Shown: positions 24,715 through 36,951, counted from the stretch's first letter. The stretch: 64,000 nt of DNA from Trichoplusia ni (GCF_003590095.1 NC_039479.1:3844001-3908000), one strand, 5' to 3'. The notes: generated by a model from the letters alone, not told the origin. A program made the numbers and translations.

Positions 24715-25023
24715 CTGAATGGTTTCAGCTAATAAATAGAGCTTCAATGTTCCCTACAAATAGACAATTCATTACAGATTGGTTTCCGTTTGAAAGGTCT
24801 CTTTGGCGATCAGTTTGACTGATGTACTGTGTGGAACTAGACTAAGCAGGTTAACGTGGCTTTGAAACAAAGAAAATGGAGTGTCCTCTGCAGAACTGTC
24901 ATTTTTCTAGCTATCACTTGTAACCGAAATATTGTAGCAGTTATGATGTTTTCAAAATCTACGCTGAGTTTAAAAGTCATTTTATAGATGTTTAAGGGTC
25001 CCTTAAACTTAGACTTGTGACCC

Positions 25024-25190
25024 ACTATAACAACAAATACTTACTAAATATAAATATCACGGTTAAGCAATAGTTGGTACGGTAAAAATTTGATGCATGG
25101 CCGTTATTTCATTAGTTCTTTGCCCTATTTGTACAGAGTTCTAAGTGTCGCAAGTCTGACCGACAAACGACCGTTGTTTTGTTTCAAACC
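25024..25190 (+). repeat. Dispersed repeat family R, 3' portion, copy 2
   Basis: Begins ACTATAACAACAAATACTTA and includes TTTGATGCATGGCCGTTATT and GTCGCAAGTCTGACCG. These correspond to the downstream part of family R, whose upstream part is missing here. Confidence 0.5.
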
Positions 25191-26798
25191 ATATCGGAGA
25201 TAAGGCGTAGGATTCATCGGACTTGCACCGACTAAAAACACCCTAATCCCGTTCTTGCCTCTTGCCATAGTCGCTAGTTCACTTGCGACTTGACCCGAAA
25301 TAATTACCAAATTCGTCCATAAAAAAATCAATTAAAACTGCTTAAAATATATAAAAAAAAACTCCATTCTACACGAAAAGGGAGTAGATCTCGAAACAAC
25401 TCAATAAGACACATTTTTCACGTACACATACAGGTAAATTAGCTTCGCACGTCATACCAGGTTTCGGCTATTTTAAAAGGCAGACACAATGTTCTCCACG
25501 CCGCATTTATTAATATTATTATGTATATACACTATACAGGCTATTTACACGTTGTCAAACCTGTATAATACAAGTCCTCTCTTTGTATACACGTTTGCTG
25601 AATCATTTGGCCTAAGATTCCGCCGTGACGGAACTGACGCGAAAATCCGTTGTTTTCGAAATAAAATCGTGATTTGTTTGTGTATGAAATGTTTAGTTGT
25701 AACAGTAAATATCGTGTTTGTATGAGTATAATATTCATTTTGTAGATAGTATGGATGTACTATTTACTTTAGTTTTTTTTTATTAATCGTACACATTAAT
25801 TATTTGATCATGACTGAGTTTTAACATAAAATAATGGGTGTTGACTAAGTTAATCCTATATAATTCCTGTACAATCAAACAGGATCATAAAAAGTCAATT
25901 AATTAGGTACGAAGACTAAATAATTCGAACAAAGCGGTCAATTATAAACTAATTGTTTTATTGATGGAACGGAACAAAGATGGCTGATCTCACAATGCTA
26001 AAGGTTATCTATTATTCACTAACAATCTTGCACACTCACCAATTATTATAAAAGCGATTGTTCATCAATTAATTATTCACTTTTTCCGCATTACAAAGGC
26101 GAGCGTTTAGATTTTAAATGTCCTGTTCATTTAACTATGTAATTATTTTAATTTCTTAATAGCAACACTTAAGGAATGTTAGCTTTAATCTGTACTACCT
26201 GTGTAAACAGATTGATTTTTATAGACATATAATTAATATGATTGTTTTACTGTCGATATTCGTTTAATTGCCGACTGATATAATGTAAATCATATTCCGA
26301 TAAGATTGACAATAGCACAAAAAGGAACGGTACTATTTCAATTAGCGGCAATTGAAAAATATCCAGAAGAATATACATAGATTTTTTTTTTTAAAGTGCA
26401 CCACATCACGGCAACGGCATTCCTAGTTATTCCATTTAGGAATCGATTATAATATATATCGATTAGGGACGGATTTAAAATTGAAATATTTATTATAATT
26501 TACTATTTCTTGTCAGTAAATCATAAAGATGATGTGAATGAACTCTTGTTATGCATAATTTGTGGATAGTCATAAAAACAATATTTTGAAACAAACTAAA
26601 TTCGTACTTTTGTTTATTCAACAGTGCATTCATATTTCGTTTACAAATATGTTTTGCATAATTATGAATTTTCAAAGTATTTGTATTTTGGTAGTTTCTG
26701 AGAAGTAGTACTGAAACATTTAAATATTTGACACTGTAAAAGACTTCAGGCACATAAAAACGTGGGAACTGCAGCCATAGAACATTATTTTACATATT

Positions 26799-27076
26799 AC
26801 TAGCTGACCCAGCAAACGTTGTTTTGCCAATGTTTTTTTTCTAGTTAAAATTATTAAAAAAAATGAAAACAAACAATTTCGTCCAAAAAATAAAAAAATA
26901 AATTTTAGTGTGGGCAACCCTTGTCACTTAGGGGTATGAAAAATAGATGTTGTTCTATTCTCAGACCTACCCAATATGTATACAAAATTTCGTAAGAATC
27001 GGTCGAACCGTTTCGGAGGAGTACGGTAAGTAACATCGTGACACGGGAATTTTATATATTAGAAGAAGAAGAAGAT
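26799..27076 (+). repeat. Dispersed repeat starting CTAGCTGACCCAGCAAACG
   Basis: The start CTAGCTGACCCAGCAAACGT, the interior AATCGGTCGAACCGTTTCGG and the end TTATATATTAGAAGAAGAAG are signatures I associate with an abundant arthropod/lepidopteran repeat, probably a LINE tail. A short AGA-rich tail closes it. Confidence 0.6.
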
Positions 27077-27107
27077 AACTAAATGTCAATCCCCACTTTT
27101 ATAAACT

Positions 27108-27310
27108 TTAAGGGATCCGTATCCAATGGGTAGAAACGGAACCCGATTACTAAACCAGCAGCTCTGTCTGTCCGTCAGTCACCAGGCCTTATCCCAAAAC
27201 TGTGATAGCTACACAGACGAAATTTTCAGACACGGTGTATTTCTGTTACCACTTTTAAAAAACCGATCCAAGTTAAGCTATGTTATTTTCTCAGGGATCG
27301 AATCTGCGAC
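27108..27310 (+). repeat. Dispersed repeat family R, copy 3
   Basis: GGGATCCGTATCC, GTCTGTCCGTCAGTCACCAG, ACTGTGATAGCTACACAGAC and GTGTATTTCTGTTACC match the order of blocks at 55145 and 48838. Confidence 0.68.
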
Positions 27311-27410
27311 ACGTCGAACACAGTAGGTTCGATGTGGTGACCTTTACCCGTCGTCTACCCGTACATACAATCTAAGATAAAGAGGCCTACTAACACTTCT
27401 AAACGTAAAA

Positions 27411-28020
27411 ATGTAACGAACGTGCAAGGGAGATGGCACGCTACGTTGTAGAGCGGCATCCCTTTTCTACACTTACAACAAGCTAAAGAGGCCTTCTGAT
27501 TTACATAGTCAGCTAAACAGCTGAAGTGACATATTTTATTGGTCATGGCATTGTCATTGTCTCGGTTATAGGGGAATAACCTCTTTACTACAGAACAAAC
27601 CTTTGTCATGACGTAACTATCTGGTCGTTGTTTTAATTGTTTTAAGTCCATGAGGATGTCGCACTGTCCTTTAGCTAAGGAATCCATTAAAAATGTTAAG
27701 TCTCTTAAATATTTTATCGATATATTTTATATGGAGCTACTAACTATATCTTATAGTGATATTAGTATTAGTTACCAACTCCAAAAAAAAAACCTTTAAA
27801 ATATTATTACCTTATTTTAAATTATGTTGCTGTAATTCAATAAATAGCTTAAAAATACATTAGTAGTGAACTTACATAAGTACTGATTGCTTCTCCACAT
27901 GACCTACTAGCCATTATTCAAAGTTACATGATTGCAATTACGAAAGAGATGCCGCTCTATGTTGTGTATTGCACCGTCCCCCTTCCACATTTGCAATAAC
28001 ATTACTTTAAGATGGTTGCC
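27411..28020. repeat. Fragments of dispersed repeat X
   Basis: Two fragments: near 27448, GTAGAGCGGCATCCCTTTTC; near 27950, GAGATGCCGCTCTATGTTGT with ATTACTTTAAGATGG. Similar blocks lie at 39833-39925 and 42955-43045. The chance ORF 27355-27687 (minus) overlaps the first. Class unknown. Confidence 0.4.
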
Positions 28021-28480
28021 CCCTTCTTTAATTGAGTGACTCCTGTTTGGGTTGAGCGGAAGGGAGTCAGACTTCTACTGACTAAAACCCACCCATATTC
28101 TTTTCGTTTGACTTTCGTGTACCGGGGCCACGGTAACCCTTTCGGAAATCGGCGCTGGCTCGGCAAGCGTCAATCTTAATTCCTCTACAGAGGTATCTGT
28201 CTTCTCTTTGATTTGCGCGTGGAACTCGAACGCGTTATCCGGCACAGGCCTGGCTCTGATTGGGCGGTGAACTACCCATCACTCACCGCCTGCAGGCTTG
28301 CGCCAACGGGGATCAGAAGCGTCTACTACGGCGCCGGCGGCTGAGTCGCGACTCTCTTTGCCTTGTTCAGCCGTCTCCTTTGCCAGCATGACCGCTTCGC
28401 AGACGGAGGCGACTGCTTTCCATTCTCTCTCGGACCTGACTATAGGTCATACGTGATTTTTGCCCTGGACTTGGTACCAT
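28020..28480 (-). mobile_element. R1-like LINE 3' tail, degraded
   Basis: Much more GC-rich than its surroundings. On the minus strand a frame reads EREWKAVASVCEAVMLAKET, followed by AEQGKESRDSAAGAVV and a stop. The 'FCEAVMLAKE'-type ending resembles C-termini of R1-clade ORF2 proteins as I remember them. The untranslated part contains GGTTTTAGTCAGTAGAAGTC and GACTCCCTTCCGCTCA, also familiar from lepidopteran LINE tails. Only about 50 codons remain; everything upstream is lost, as expected of a 5'-truncated copy. The clade assignment is moderate, the transposon origin firmer. Confidence 0.55.
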
Positions 28481-28497
28481 TTAAGATCCGGATGCTT

Positions 28498-28521
28498 ACG
28501 TCACAAATGATGACGTAACAA
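28498..28521. promoter_or_regulatory. Inverted CRE-like half sites
   Basis: TTACGTCA is followed 7-8 nt later by its reverse complement TGACGTAA, forming a short palindrome of bZIP-type sites. Function unknown. Confidence 0.2.
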
Positions 28522-29560
28522 AGAATAAAAACAAAGCAACAATATAGATTTGTAGTTGAGAACATTATAAACTAAAAAGTTCTCATGCGTTTCAATGTGA
28601 ATGTTTACAATTTATATTTTTATTGAACATATTCCTTACATTGTTTGGTTAACAATGGATTATCATACTCAAGCGTGTTATCGGTGTGGGATCGGATTTA
28701 AAAATCCATTTATTTAAGGGTACTGAGTATCAATTTTCAACGTCAAATAAACATATAGGTATACTCCCTGTGTGGTCCACTCTTCACCGGTTCCTAAGTA
28801 GATAACCAGGACATTTGCTTGACAGTTTGTCCATGGGATCTGAAATCATAAGATCATCATTGCTTAGGATATCTCATATTTCTACTGGGTTTTATAAATA
28901 CCTGTTATAAGTAAATGAAAGAGTTATGTAACACATATATTAAGTAGGGTTCTCAAGTTTTTTTATTTCAAAGAACTAAATGATGAATAGCGATAATTAA
29001 TTGTTCAAAGTTGTAATTGTTACAAAATTGTTTCATATCATGTCTATAAAACCATGCTACCTACATTTGTACACCTAACCTAAATTAAATTAGTCATAAT
29101 GACCAAGTTTAAAATACTAGAAATTAGTTTTGGATACCAACCTACATACATTCCAATGACAATTTTAGACAAATTACCAAAAGGGACTTCTCAAATTTAC
29201 ATACGAAAGGCTGTTGAGGAGTACTTTCATGAAGTACAAATTGTGTAACAGTTCGCCGTACATCAGCTGTACTAATGGTATGGAAATATAAGCTTTATTT
29301 CAAAGTAACACGGTTCATTATATAAATTATTGTCACTAAATATCTCTGGTTGCCTTTATGGGCAACGAACAGCTTCTTTACTATGTTAAGAATAATATAT
29401 TTACGATAGAGGTAAAAACACAAAAAACGAGTTTTAGCATGATTCACCTACATCTCAAACACCTACCTCAATTATAAATATGCTGAAATAGATAAAAACC
29501 TCTGAAATTGTTAGGCATAAGTAAATAAGGAAAAGTTTTATTTTTAGCCTTTAAACTGGT

Positions 29561-29632
29561 ACTGATAGCTTAGTGGTACTACCGTTGGACTGCCAAGACA
29601 AAGATCGTAGGTTAAAGTCCCGACAAGCACAT
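29561..29632 (+). mobile_element. tRNA-like SINE fragment, third family
   Basis: ACTGATAGCTTAGTGGTACT (A-box-like) and GTAGGTTAAAGTCCCG (decayed B box) at tRNA spacing. The B-box core has lost TTCGA, and no acceptor-stem pairing is evident, so this is not a functional tRNA gene. Confidence 0.5.
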
Positions 29633-29861
29633 AATAATATATGTCTTTTCGAAATCATTTACATAATGCAAAGCAATTAGCATAAAATGGTGCAGGAAAA
29701 TGTCGCGAGGAAACTAGAACGAATGAGATTTGATCATAAGTGTGTTGAGCCACGTCAGAGACCCACATCTGACACACATAAGACTAGAAAAAAAAAGAAT
29801 ACAAGTTTAAAAAATTAAGATACTACTAGGTACCGTATTATGCTGTAACAAATTTACTACC

Positions 29862-29908
29862 AACTGTTTTAGTTATTCACTTGATTTTAAAGTGTAACTA
29901 AAACAGTT
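29862..29908. repeat. Hairpin with 14-bp perfect stem
   Basis: AACTGTTTTAGTTA pairs exactly with TAACTAAAACAGTT; inner bases TCACTT/AAGTG and outer ACTAC/GTAGT extend it imperfectly. Candidate MITE relic or small-RNA hairpin. Confidence 0.45.
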
Positions 29909-31419
29909 TTTTTTAAAAGTAGTTATTAAATACTCAAATGAAGTCATTCAATGTTTTTTTTTCCAATCAAACATCCTGCTGTTAAGTTATAATTGAGGAT
30001 ACTGAGAAGAAAACAATACTTGTAAATGATTTATTGAGTTTCTAACGACAGCCATCAAATTGATTTCTTTTTTTATCGGTTAAAAGTGCAAAAACTCGAT
30101 CTTTCCTTATATTATCATAATTTATTACAAGGAAAGAGCATGGATTATAACTTCTAATGCTTGGGAAGCATTGACACTTTTCAAATCATCTCGTTTTTCA
30201 TCAATTGATAATTTAATTATTGTAATTACTTATCACTAACGGTTTTTCCGTTTTTCTCTGAATCGAGTAAATTCGGGTCGCTATACGAAAGGCCGTAGCG
30301 CCATCTAGTTTCAAAAAACGGAATCACATATTCCCCGCATTACGTCTTATGACGCAATAATCGATCATTATAATTATACATAGGTTGACACAGTACACAT
30401 GCACCTAGTTTTTGCAGATGACATTTGCATGATTCAGTCAACAACGTCAATAATTACAACAAATGAGGGTAGAAGAAATTAAACCTTATGACTTTTAAAA
30501 TAAAGGTGCTCTCGTTGTCAAAATATACCCACTAAAGTTACACCACAACTAAAATTAACGACCAAATAAGTACCTAGTCTTGCTACACACATTGCCAAAT
30601 TAGACAATCCTGACAAGAATTACTTAACAAAAAAACCCGGTTTTGTGTTACCCAAACTGAACTAATAAAAACATGATTCACAGATGAATGGACTTGAGTA
30701 AAAAAGCATTTTTTTCCTTAAACTTCTTTACAAAAAGTCTACGGGGTAAGACTATTCTAACAATCGATTATTTTAATTCTCGCCTATTCCTCTCAAATAA
30801 GACAGACTAGACTGGATTACCTACATTTGCGTAATGATAGCACTAAAGTCCAATACACTTAATAGAGGGCAAGAGTATTATCATTTATCACACTGCCGAG
30901 ATCCGGGCTTACGGGCTGCCGAGATCGGAGAATCCACATCAAAATATTGCGATTATTTTAAATGATAAATAAATTAATTTTAAAAATTGCAATATCATTC
31001 TAGGAGAGTGTATTTATAGGTTATTCACAAAGGACAGTATAATTTTATTTGTGTTTGTAGCTAGCAACACCTCCGAAACAGCTGTTTTGAAAGTCGTTTA
31101 CATAAACCGTAAGTTAGAAACACATTGAATATTATTGGTAGTTTCGTGAAGCGAAATGTCACACATAACTTTCTAACCAGCAAACAATGCAGGCTTAATG
31201 ATACTCTTACCAGTTCTAAATGTCACTCCGTCGTCAATCAGCCACTATCCGGCACAAAGATGCCATAAATTAGTTTCCAAGTTACCGCTGCGCTTAGGAT
31301 GAGTCGTAAAGCTATCGCCCCATAAAACTCTTGTAAACATTAGACCTATTAGCTGAGAAATACCACTGATCTGCTTCTGGTTTCGACAGTCATTGGCATT
31401 AATTGGTCTCGGTATTGTA

Positions 31420-31690
31420 AAAAAATATCAGTGCATGGTGGCAGGCGCTGCCGGGCGGGCGTCGGTCGCTCTCCACAATACATGGTATTATAAGCTCGGC
31501 GTATATTTCGGGGGGCGCCGTGGCGTTTCTCATCGAAAGCGAGCCCTGCTACCACTGGCCGTCAATTGTATAGTGCTATGTGCGTCGATCAGTCGCGCTC
31601 GCCTCTCCGCACATCGCCGCCGCCCGCGCCGTTCGCCCATCAAAATGACATTCTCGATACATTGACGTTAAATTGAAAACATTGATCATG
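31420..31690 (+). promoter_or_regulatory. Ih: CpG-rich promoter region of Ih, distal first exon
   Basis: A GC-rich island (GCGCTGCCGGGCGGGCGTCG, CATCGCCGCCGCCCGCGCC) in AT-rich DNA directly precedes the first Ih ATG. An arthropod-type initiator ATCAGTC places a likely start near 31591; TTGTATAG about 24 bp upstream is a weak TATA candidate. The leader then contains a six-codon uORF (31645-31665) before the main ATG at 31688. Exact start sites need transcript data. Confidence 0.5.
31645..31665 (+). other. uORF in the Ih leader
   Basis: ATG ACA TTC TCG ATA CAT TGA encodes MTFSIH. It ends 22 nt before the Ih start at 31688 and is in a different frame, so it could lower or regulate initiation of the longer Ih isoform. 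Its context, CAAAATG, is a good insect start context. Confidence 0.4.
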
Positions 31691-31763
31691 TGTTGTGCCA
31701 GGTTCACCAACTACCTGTTCCGTAGTGTTGTGAAGTACACATGTGGACTCGCCAGCCGCGAAA
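31688..31763 (+). CDS. Ih: Ih/HCN channel, alternative first coding exon A
   Basis: The ATG at 31688 is the first in its frame; an in-frame TGA lies 42 nt upstream. The exon encodes 25 residues, starting MCCARFTNYLF and ending GLASRE, plus one nucleotide. It ends at a consensus donor GTAAGT (31764-31769). Joined to exon 36952-37228, the split codon becomes AGC (Ser) and the frame continues DADMSLKQ. This gives a longer cytoplasmic N-terminus, basic with cysteines (Cys2, Cys3 and one near residue 19), which could be lipid-modified; that is only an inference. The exon has no recognisable domain, as is usual for N-termini of this family. Assignment rests on phase match, splice site, promoter-like flank and position. 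Confidence 0.6.
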
Positions 31764-31769
31764 GTAAGT

Positions 31770-33529
31770 AACAACTGGGCCAAAACGCACACCAGACACG
31801 ATTCGCTCAACCCGCTGTGTTCCCGACGCTAAAATTAAACCCGATAACGTTCTGTACATTATAATTGTATGTGACTACAAAATTCATTGTAACTTATCAA
31901 CGACGGTGGCACATTAACTTTACTACATTGTTTAGTGTTTATGATTGTTTTTATTGACGTTTCTCGTCAAATTACGAAGATATTAAACGATTTAGAGGTG
32001 CAAAGCATTCGTGGTGTGTCCTAGTGCCGTTGAGACGGGTTTAATGCACAATCTCTACACGTCCTCAAAGCAACTTTCTAGAATGTTTCTGAGAATTAAC
32101 TTGTGTGTAGAAGGCACAGAATAATTAACACGCAGGCGTAGTCCGAGTTCAAGCTTAGTGCTCTAATAATAGTGACCAGAATTTAAATAAACAATGCATT
32201 ATTAATTGAACAGGTTTATATCCGATGCATTAGAAACAAAAAATAATCGATTTATTACCCGCGAAGTGGAAATGTTAATTTAATTCTCTAGAGCAACATA
32301 AACCGCGACGATTAACAAAACCTGAGTAAATATATAATAATAATTGTTGACTTATTTGCAACGTTCATTAAAATCACGCGCATTACGACAATATAATATA
32401 AGTTATAAAAACATTTAATTGCTGAATTGCGAGTAGACGTATACTCGTAATATGTAAAAATCGCACTCAAATGACGTTCACGATAATAGTTCAAAAGTCA
32501 AGGTCGTATAAGTAATTTACTGCATGCTTTATTATGAAACAATGAAAGTGGATTACTATAAAACATATTAATATAAAGTGTATATATACAATACACCAAA
32601 CAATAACACGAACACATGTTTCACGGTGGTATTAAGCATCCAATTTGTTTCTGTTACCTCACACTAGCTCACTCAAATCATAAATAAATTTACCGTGTAA
32701 TTGTTACTCGCCTACTACGTTTCGTTTAGAAACTATAGGATTAAAAATCGTGTGAAATTCCATTCTAACCTAAAATTACAAGTTAATGAATAGTCACAAA
32801 CGATCTTCTAGATTTCTCTCGGATAACTGGATCATAATAAATGCGTCGTTGTCAAGATATCGACGTTTACTTACTTCTCAGTTACCTTATTATACGTCTT
32901 GTTAATTAACAGCTGACTGAACATAATTATTCCTTGTCACTCAGAGAATGAATCGCGAATGCAATACTTAGTGGATGCTGACCATCAGGAAGTTTTAGTG
33001 TACAATTAGAGACAGCAATTAAAAATATTCAACGCTATAAAATGTTAGTGCTTCTGTTAAACTTTAGCTATTAACATTTAGCCTCAATAGAATGAGAAAA
33101 TACTCAAGGATCAGTTGTTGTGATAATTAATTATTTTAAGATATCTAAAAAAAAAATTAATGAATAAATCTAGCGTGTCAATTTTTATTTCCAATTGAAC
33201 GAATAAAGCGCGCTGACCTTGACACGGCGGCCAAACATTATCCTTTTGTCTCAATTGGCCCGTAATTGCTGGGGACGTCTTGTGTTCTATTCTCAGATAC
33301 AATTTGCACTTAGGTACTGCTGTTGTCAAATTGCACCTTAACTGTTGATCCACGTCAAAACTTATTACGCGTGGACAGGAAGGATTAAATTACAAAACTG
33401 GTTCTAATGCTCTCCAAAAGGATAATGGCCACTATGGCCAGCCATTCACCGCGCACAAGATAAACGAACTCTTGAAATAGTTTGGATGCGATAACGTCGA
33501 CAATTGCTCACAATTATGTTCTGTTTCAG
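31770..33529 (+). other. Ih intron following exon A
   Basis: No coding exon or clear transposon seen. It ends at a strong 3' splice site TATGTTCTGTTTCAG (33515-33529) that precedes the leader of exon B. The part 33170-33450 is somewhat richer in GC and may hold regulatory sequence. Confidence 0.45.
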
Positions 33530-33791
33530 CCAAAATCTAAAGCCAAAACGAAATTAGTCAATTATATTTAGTCAAAGGATATGAAAGCTTAGTGAAATAA
33601 AGTGTAAATGATAACTAATATTGTTTGTTAAGTGTTATTTGTGCCGTCGTGAGCTGTTGTACCTCGATGTGTGTTTTATGTGATGTGCTTAAGAACTGCA
33701 TGGAGCTCCACGCGGATATTACTTATAACTAACCGCTAACCACAAATCGTCACGTTTGAGGGGAATATTAAAAATCTAAAGATGCCTAAAG
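33530..33791 (+). other. Ih: Ih exon B leader plus start (UTR exon)
   Basis: Bounded on the left by a pyrimidine-rich acceptor (CTGTTTCAG, to 33529) and on the right by the GTAAGT donor at 33792-33797. If spliced after exon A the frame meets TAA within three codons, so this exon would have to supply its own start at 33782. It may instead begin from an internal promoter near 33640-33700, with the acceptor unused. Confidence 0.4.
33782..33791 (+). CDS. Ih: Ih/HCN channel, alternative first coding exon B
   Basis: ATG CCT AAA G, three codons and one nucleotide, ends exactly at a consensus GTAAGT donor. Splicing to 36952 completes the codon GGC, giving MPKGDADMSLKQ. The phase is the same as that of exon A, so both first exons feed the same downstream frame and produce channels differing only at the extreme N-terminus. 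In-frame stops lie upstream, consistent with a leader. Such a tiny coding exon is convincing only because donor, phase and the downstream HCN exon agree; a transcript would settle it. Confidence 0.55.
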
Positions 33792-33797
33792 GTAAGT

Positions 33798-36700
33798 TTC
33801 ATAATGTTTTAAACGGTTGATACAGTCATGAGTCACTGTGTCACAGTATTTTCCTCTTGGTATTCCTCATTATGGCAAGAATGTTTCCAGCGAAGTGGAC
33901 TTGTTTTAATTATTCTTTTGAAATAATTTAACATTACCCGCAAGTGTAATGATTAATGAAGCATGTTATATAAAATGTTTATCATAGATTTTAAGGAAAC
34001 CTTTTAGTGATACATCTGCCCTTTATGATATTGAAATAAGGCAGACTTTCACATTCCAAATTACTGCATTAGTAATATTTCTATGATTTTTTTATGATCT
34101 GATCAAACCAAACTGCAATACAACTACGTCAGCACCTTGCTTAGCCATCGAAAGTTTGGATAAATTTTAACATATTCAATGTTGGAGTGCAGTCTGTGTG
34201 TCATGTCACAAAAGAAGTTAGCCAGCGCTCATAAATCCTTAGCTATATTTGTGGAATGTTTATAATTCCCTGGCGACTCACGTGTCCGCATCTCGTGACA
34301 TCAACCGCCACTAAACGTACCGTCAGCTGCTGATTTCAAGGTTGACAATAATAATCAACAAATGCATCCAATTTAATTAAGCGAATAAGAAAATAATCAA
34401 TCACATGCGTATTTCGCCACGCCGCGCAATAAACAATAAGTTTACTAGTTTGATAGCTGCGGAAGCTTCTCCCAATAGTTTTATTAACTGCATTTTGTTC
34501 ACCTGCTTCGTCCATCTCAATGCGGATTCCCCTTTAATTAAACTTCTGCGCAACCAAGTCCTGCAGCGAAATAATATTTCCCCGCTTCATAAATCTAACT
34601 GCTGTTTATTGTTTCGGCGATAATGAATCATTATTGTTTATAGCAAAACCTGCCTCGTCTTTTCATCTCTCAGTTTCATACATTAAGGTCGCGTTTATCG
34701 AGAATGTCTGTTCACATACACTTACACTTATAATAAGTATGAAGTAATCGTTCGTGTATAACTGTACGTACTGTACATTTATTGCTATGAACGTATGTGT
34801 AGAGTACATTCACGTGTAGAGCATTGGAAAGAATCACAGACGCAAAAAGTAATCTCGTTTTCTTTTACTATTTGATAAAGATGATCGCTAACGTGAACAA
34901 TGTCTGTGATAATGGAAATGGAGACTTTATTTCGCCTTTAGCTTTATGAATAACGAGACAAAAAGCAGAGCAATAACCGAGCGTACAACCGATCAGATAA
35001 TTTGAAAAGGAACAGGATGGTGTCATGGTCCAAGCTACTTGAGAAACGGCAAAATATTTGATAATTGAAACGATTTTGCTATTAGGGCAGTGTAGCTTCA
35101 CGCATGCTTGATTGGACGTCTCCCGTTTCACTGTTGACGCCACTTGAATCAATGAAGTGCCATTGGCTCATTGTTTAATCGTCTGTTTTATCAGCTGTAA
35201 TGAACATACCGAGATGTTCGTGCATGCGACTTGTTAACGCACCCAATCATGATACATCGACATTCAGCGTGCCACAGCTATTAGGTATACATTTTGTTTG
35301 TTCCTTTGCAGCCGTGCGATTGTTTACCAGCTTCCAAGAATGTGCTTGTTTTGGTGTTTGAACTAATCAATTGTTTCGTTCATTCCATTTTAGTTATTTC
35401 ATTCTATTTGAGTTTTTTGCTGTTATTCCACATTTTTTGTTTACCTTTTTTTTCTAGCAGCCCCGCCACCTGTTCCAGCAATATCCCGTTTAATTTAGTC
35501 GAGCCCATACACGATTCAAACGGTATTTGTTTGTGTGACCTTTGCGGGAATCAATGTTATTTTTGTAACACATATAAAGCTGTTCTTTGTTGTTCAATTG
35601 AGATACGAAACGGGCTCATTGTATCTTAAATTTGTGATGTCCCTTGAGTCGTTGTTACTATAATTGAGTATAATATCGTGATGGTAATTTACGAAGTCAT
35701 GTATATTGGAACGTTTCGTTGGAAGCGAATGCATTAAAAGAACAATAACATTGGGTTTGTGGAGCGCCGCGGGCGCCTGCGGCGGGCCTTGTTGCCACTC
35801 TACATCTCTATTGATTTTGGAACAATTGTGCACTAGCAGCGTCACTGACCCTGACGTATTGTCGGTACATGTGAATAGGCTGCCGCACTTCGGGGTTGCC
35901 GTTACGTTCACTAGTTTTGGTTAGTTAAAGCCTGCTCCATATTCTATGTGAATGGATTATGTTACTACATTGAATACACCTTCAAATATATCTAAAGCCT
36001 CTTATCGAATATTAAGGATTAAAGACAGTAGTCGAAAATAAATTTCCTTTTTCCATTTATCGTGATTTCTTCCATCATCTGTGTAAATTTAATTAGTCTT
36101 TTTCTAAAGATTTTCATGTTTTATGTAACAAATTGACTGAGAGCTTTTAGAAAATAATTTGACTGGGAATAGTAAACTTTGTTGGACTAAAATATCACTT
36201 AGGAATGCTATCAAATGTTTTGTACAATTTTTACTCGTTACGTATTATCGTTTACTCGTTGATAAGACATAAATCTGTTCAAAGATTTATAAACAGGTCA
36301 TTGAACTCATAATAAATACGTATATCTTGTTAGAAATCTATAAATGATGGACAGCATACTCAGATTTGTTGATTCATGTCTATCAGTCAACTTCCCTATG
36401 ATCATGCAAAAACGATCCATCCAGAATCGAATTGTTTTACATTCAAGATATTTGTATCAAGGCATGCATATTATCAAACATCAAAGTCTGCTTTCAACAG
36501 TATTTTGATTTTAGGAGCTGAGCTGGTCCCTGATCCGGACATCGGAACTCATTTTATCGAATTTTTCATTCATTATTAGTTGTCACAAACTGGCGTTTTG
36601 AGTAAGCTTTTCCTATCCTTTTTGATAGTGCCATTAGTGGTGATATTGTGTATCGGATTGTGGGCTCCCTAAATATGGTTGGACCCCATAAGCTAGTCGA

Positions 36701-36951
36701 TGCATGCATGCCGCCTGCTGGCACAGGCTTGCCCAGATAAATCCTGCACTTTCCTCGAAAATACTCTGGATAAGTTTATACTCTTATATTCGCATTTTGA
36801 AATTGTCTGGACCTTGGCGTGCTCAATAAAAGACACGTAAAAGTAATGTTAAATCCAACACTTCTAATTCTTTTCATTCTCTTCACTACCCAAAGACAGA
36901 TTCCTATATTTCCTTCACAACCAGTGTTCTGATAGTGAGTTTTGTTGACAG
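33798..36951 (+). other. Ih intron before the HCN-domain exon
   Basis: About 3.2 kb. Open frames at 34405-34623, 35294-35629 and 35706-35924 have no recognisable domain. A small CG-rich patch (GGAGCGCCGCGGGCGCC, near 35761) stands out but has no gene context. Confidence 0.45.

Larger units (their letters stand above)
19850..31420. other. Gene-free, repeat-sprinkled region upstream of Ih
   Basis: Apart from the repeats itemised below (20.4, 22.2-24.4, 25.0, 26.8-28.5, 29.6-29.9 kb) I find no coding exon here. The first 400 bp contain several TTGGCCAA-type motifs. ORFs such as 23339-23752 and 27355-27687 run through repeat fragments and show no domain. Confidence 0.5.

Noticed and set aside
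27355..27687. 110-codon minus-strand frame as a gene
   Set aside because: Runs through repeat X with no domain, start context or splice evidence.
30893..30930. Direct repeat CTGCCGAGATC and the string GAGATCGGAGAA, reminiscent of a sequencing adapter
   Set aside because: Differs from the common adapter after AGATCGGA and lies in continuous AT-rich genomic context; a short chance repeat is more likely.
35294..35629. 111-codon hydrophobic frame in the Ih intron as a membrane protein exon
   Set aside because: Hydrophobicity comes from T-rich sequence; no conserved motif or splice framework was found.
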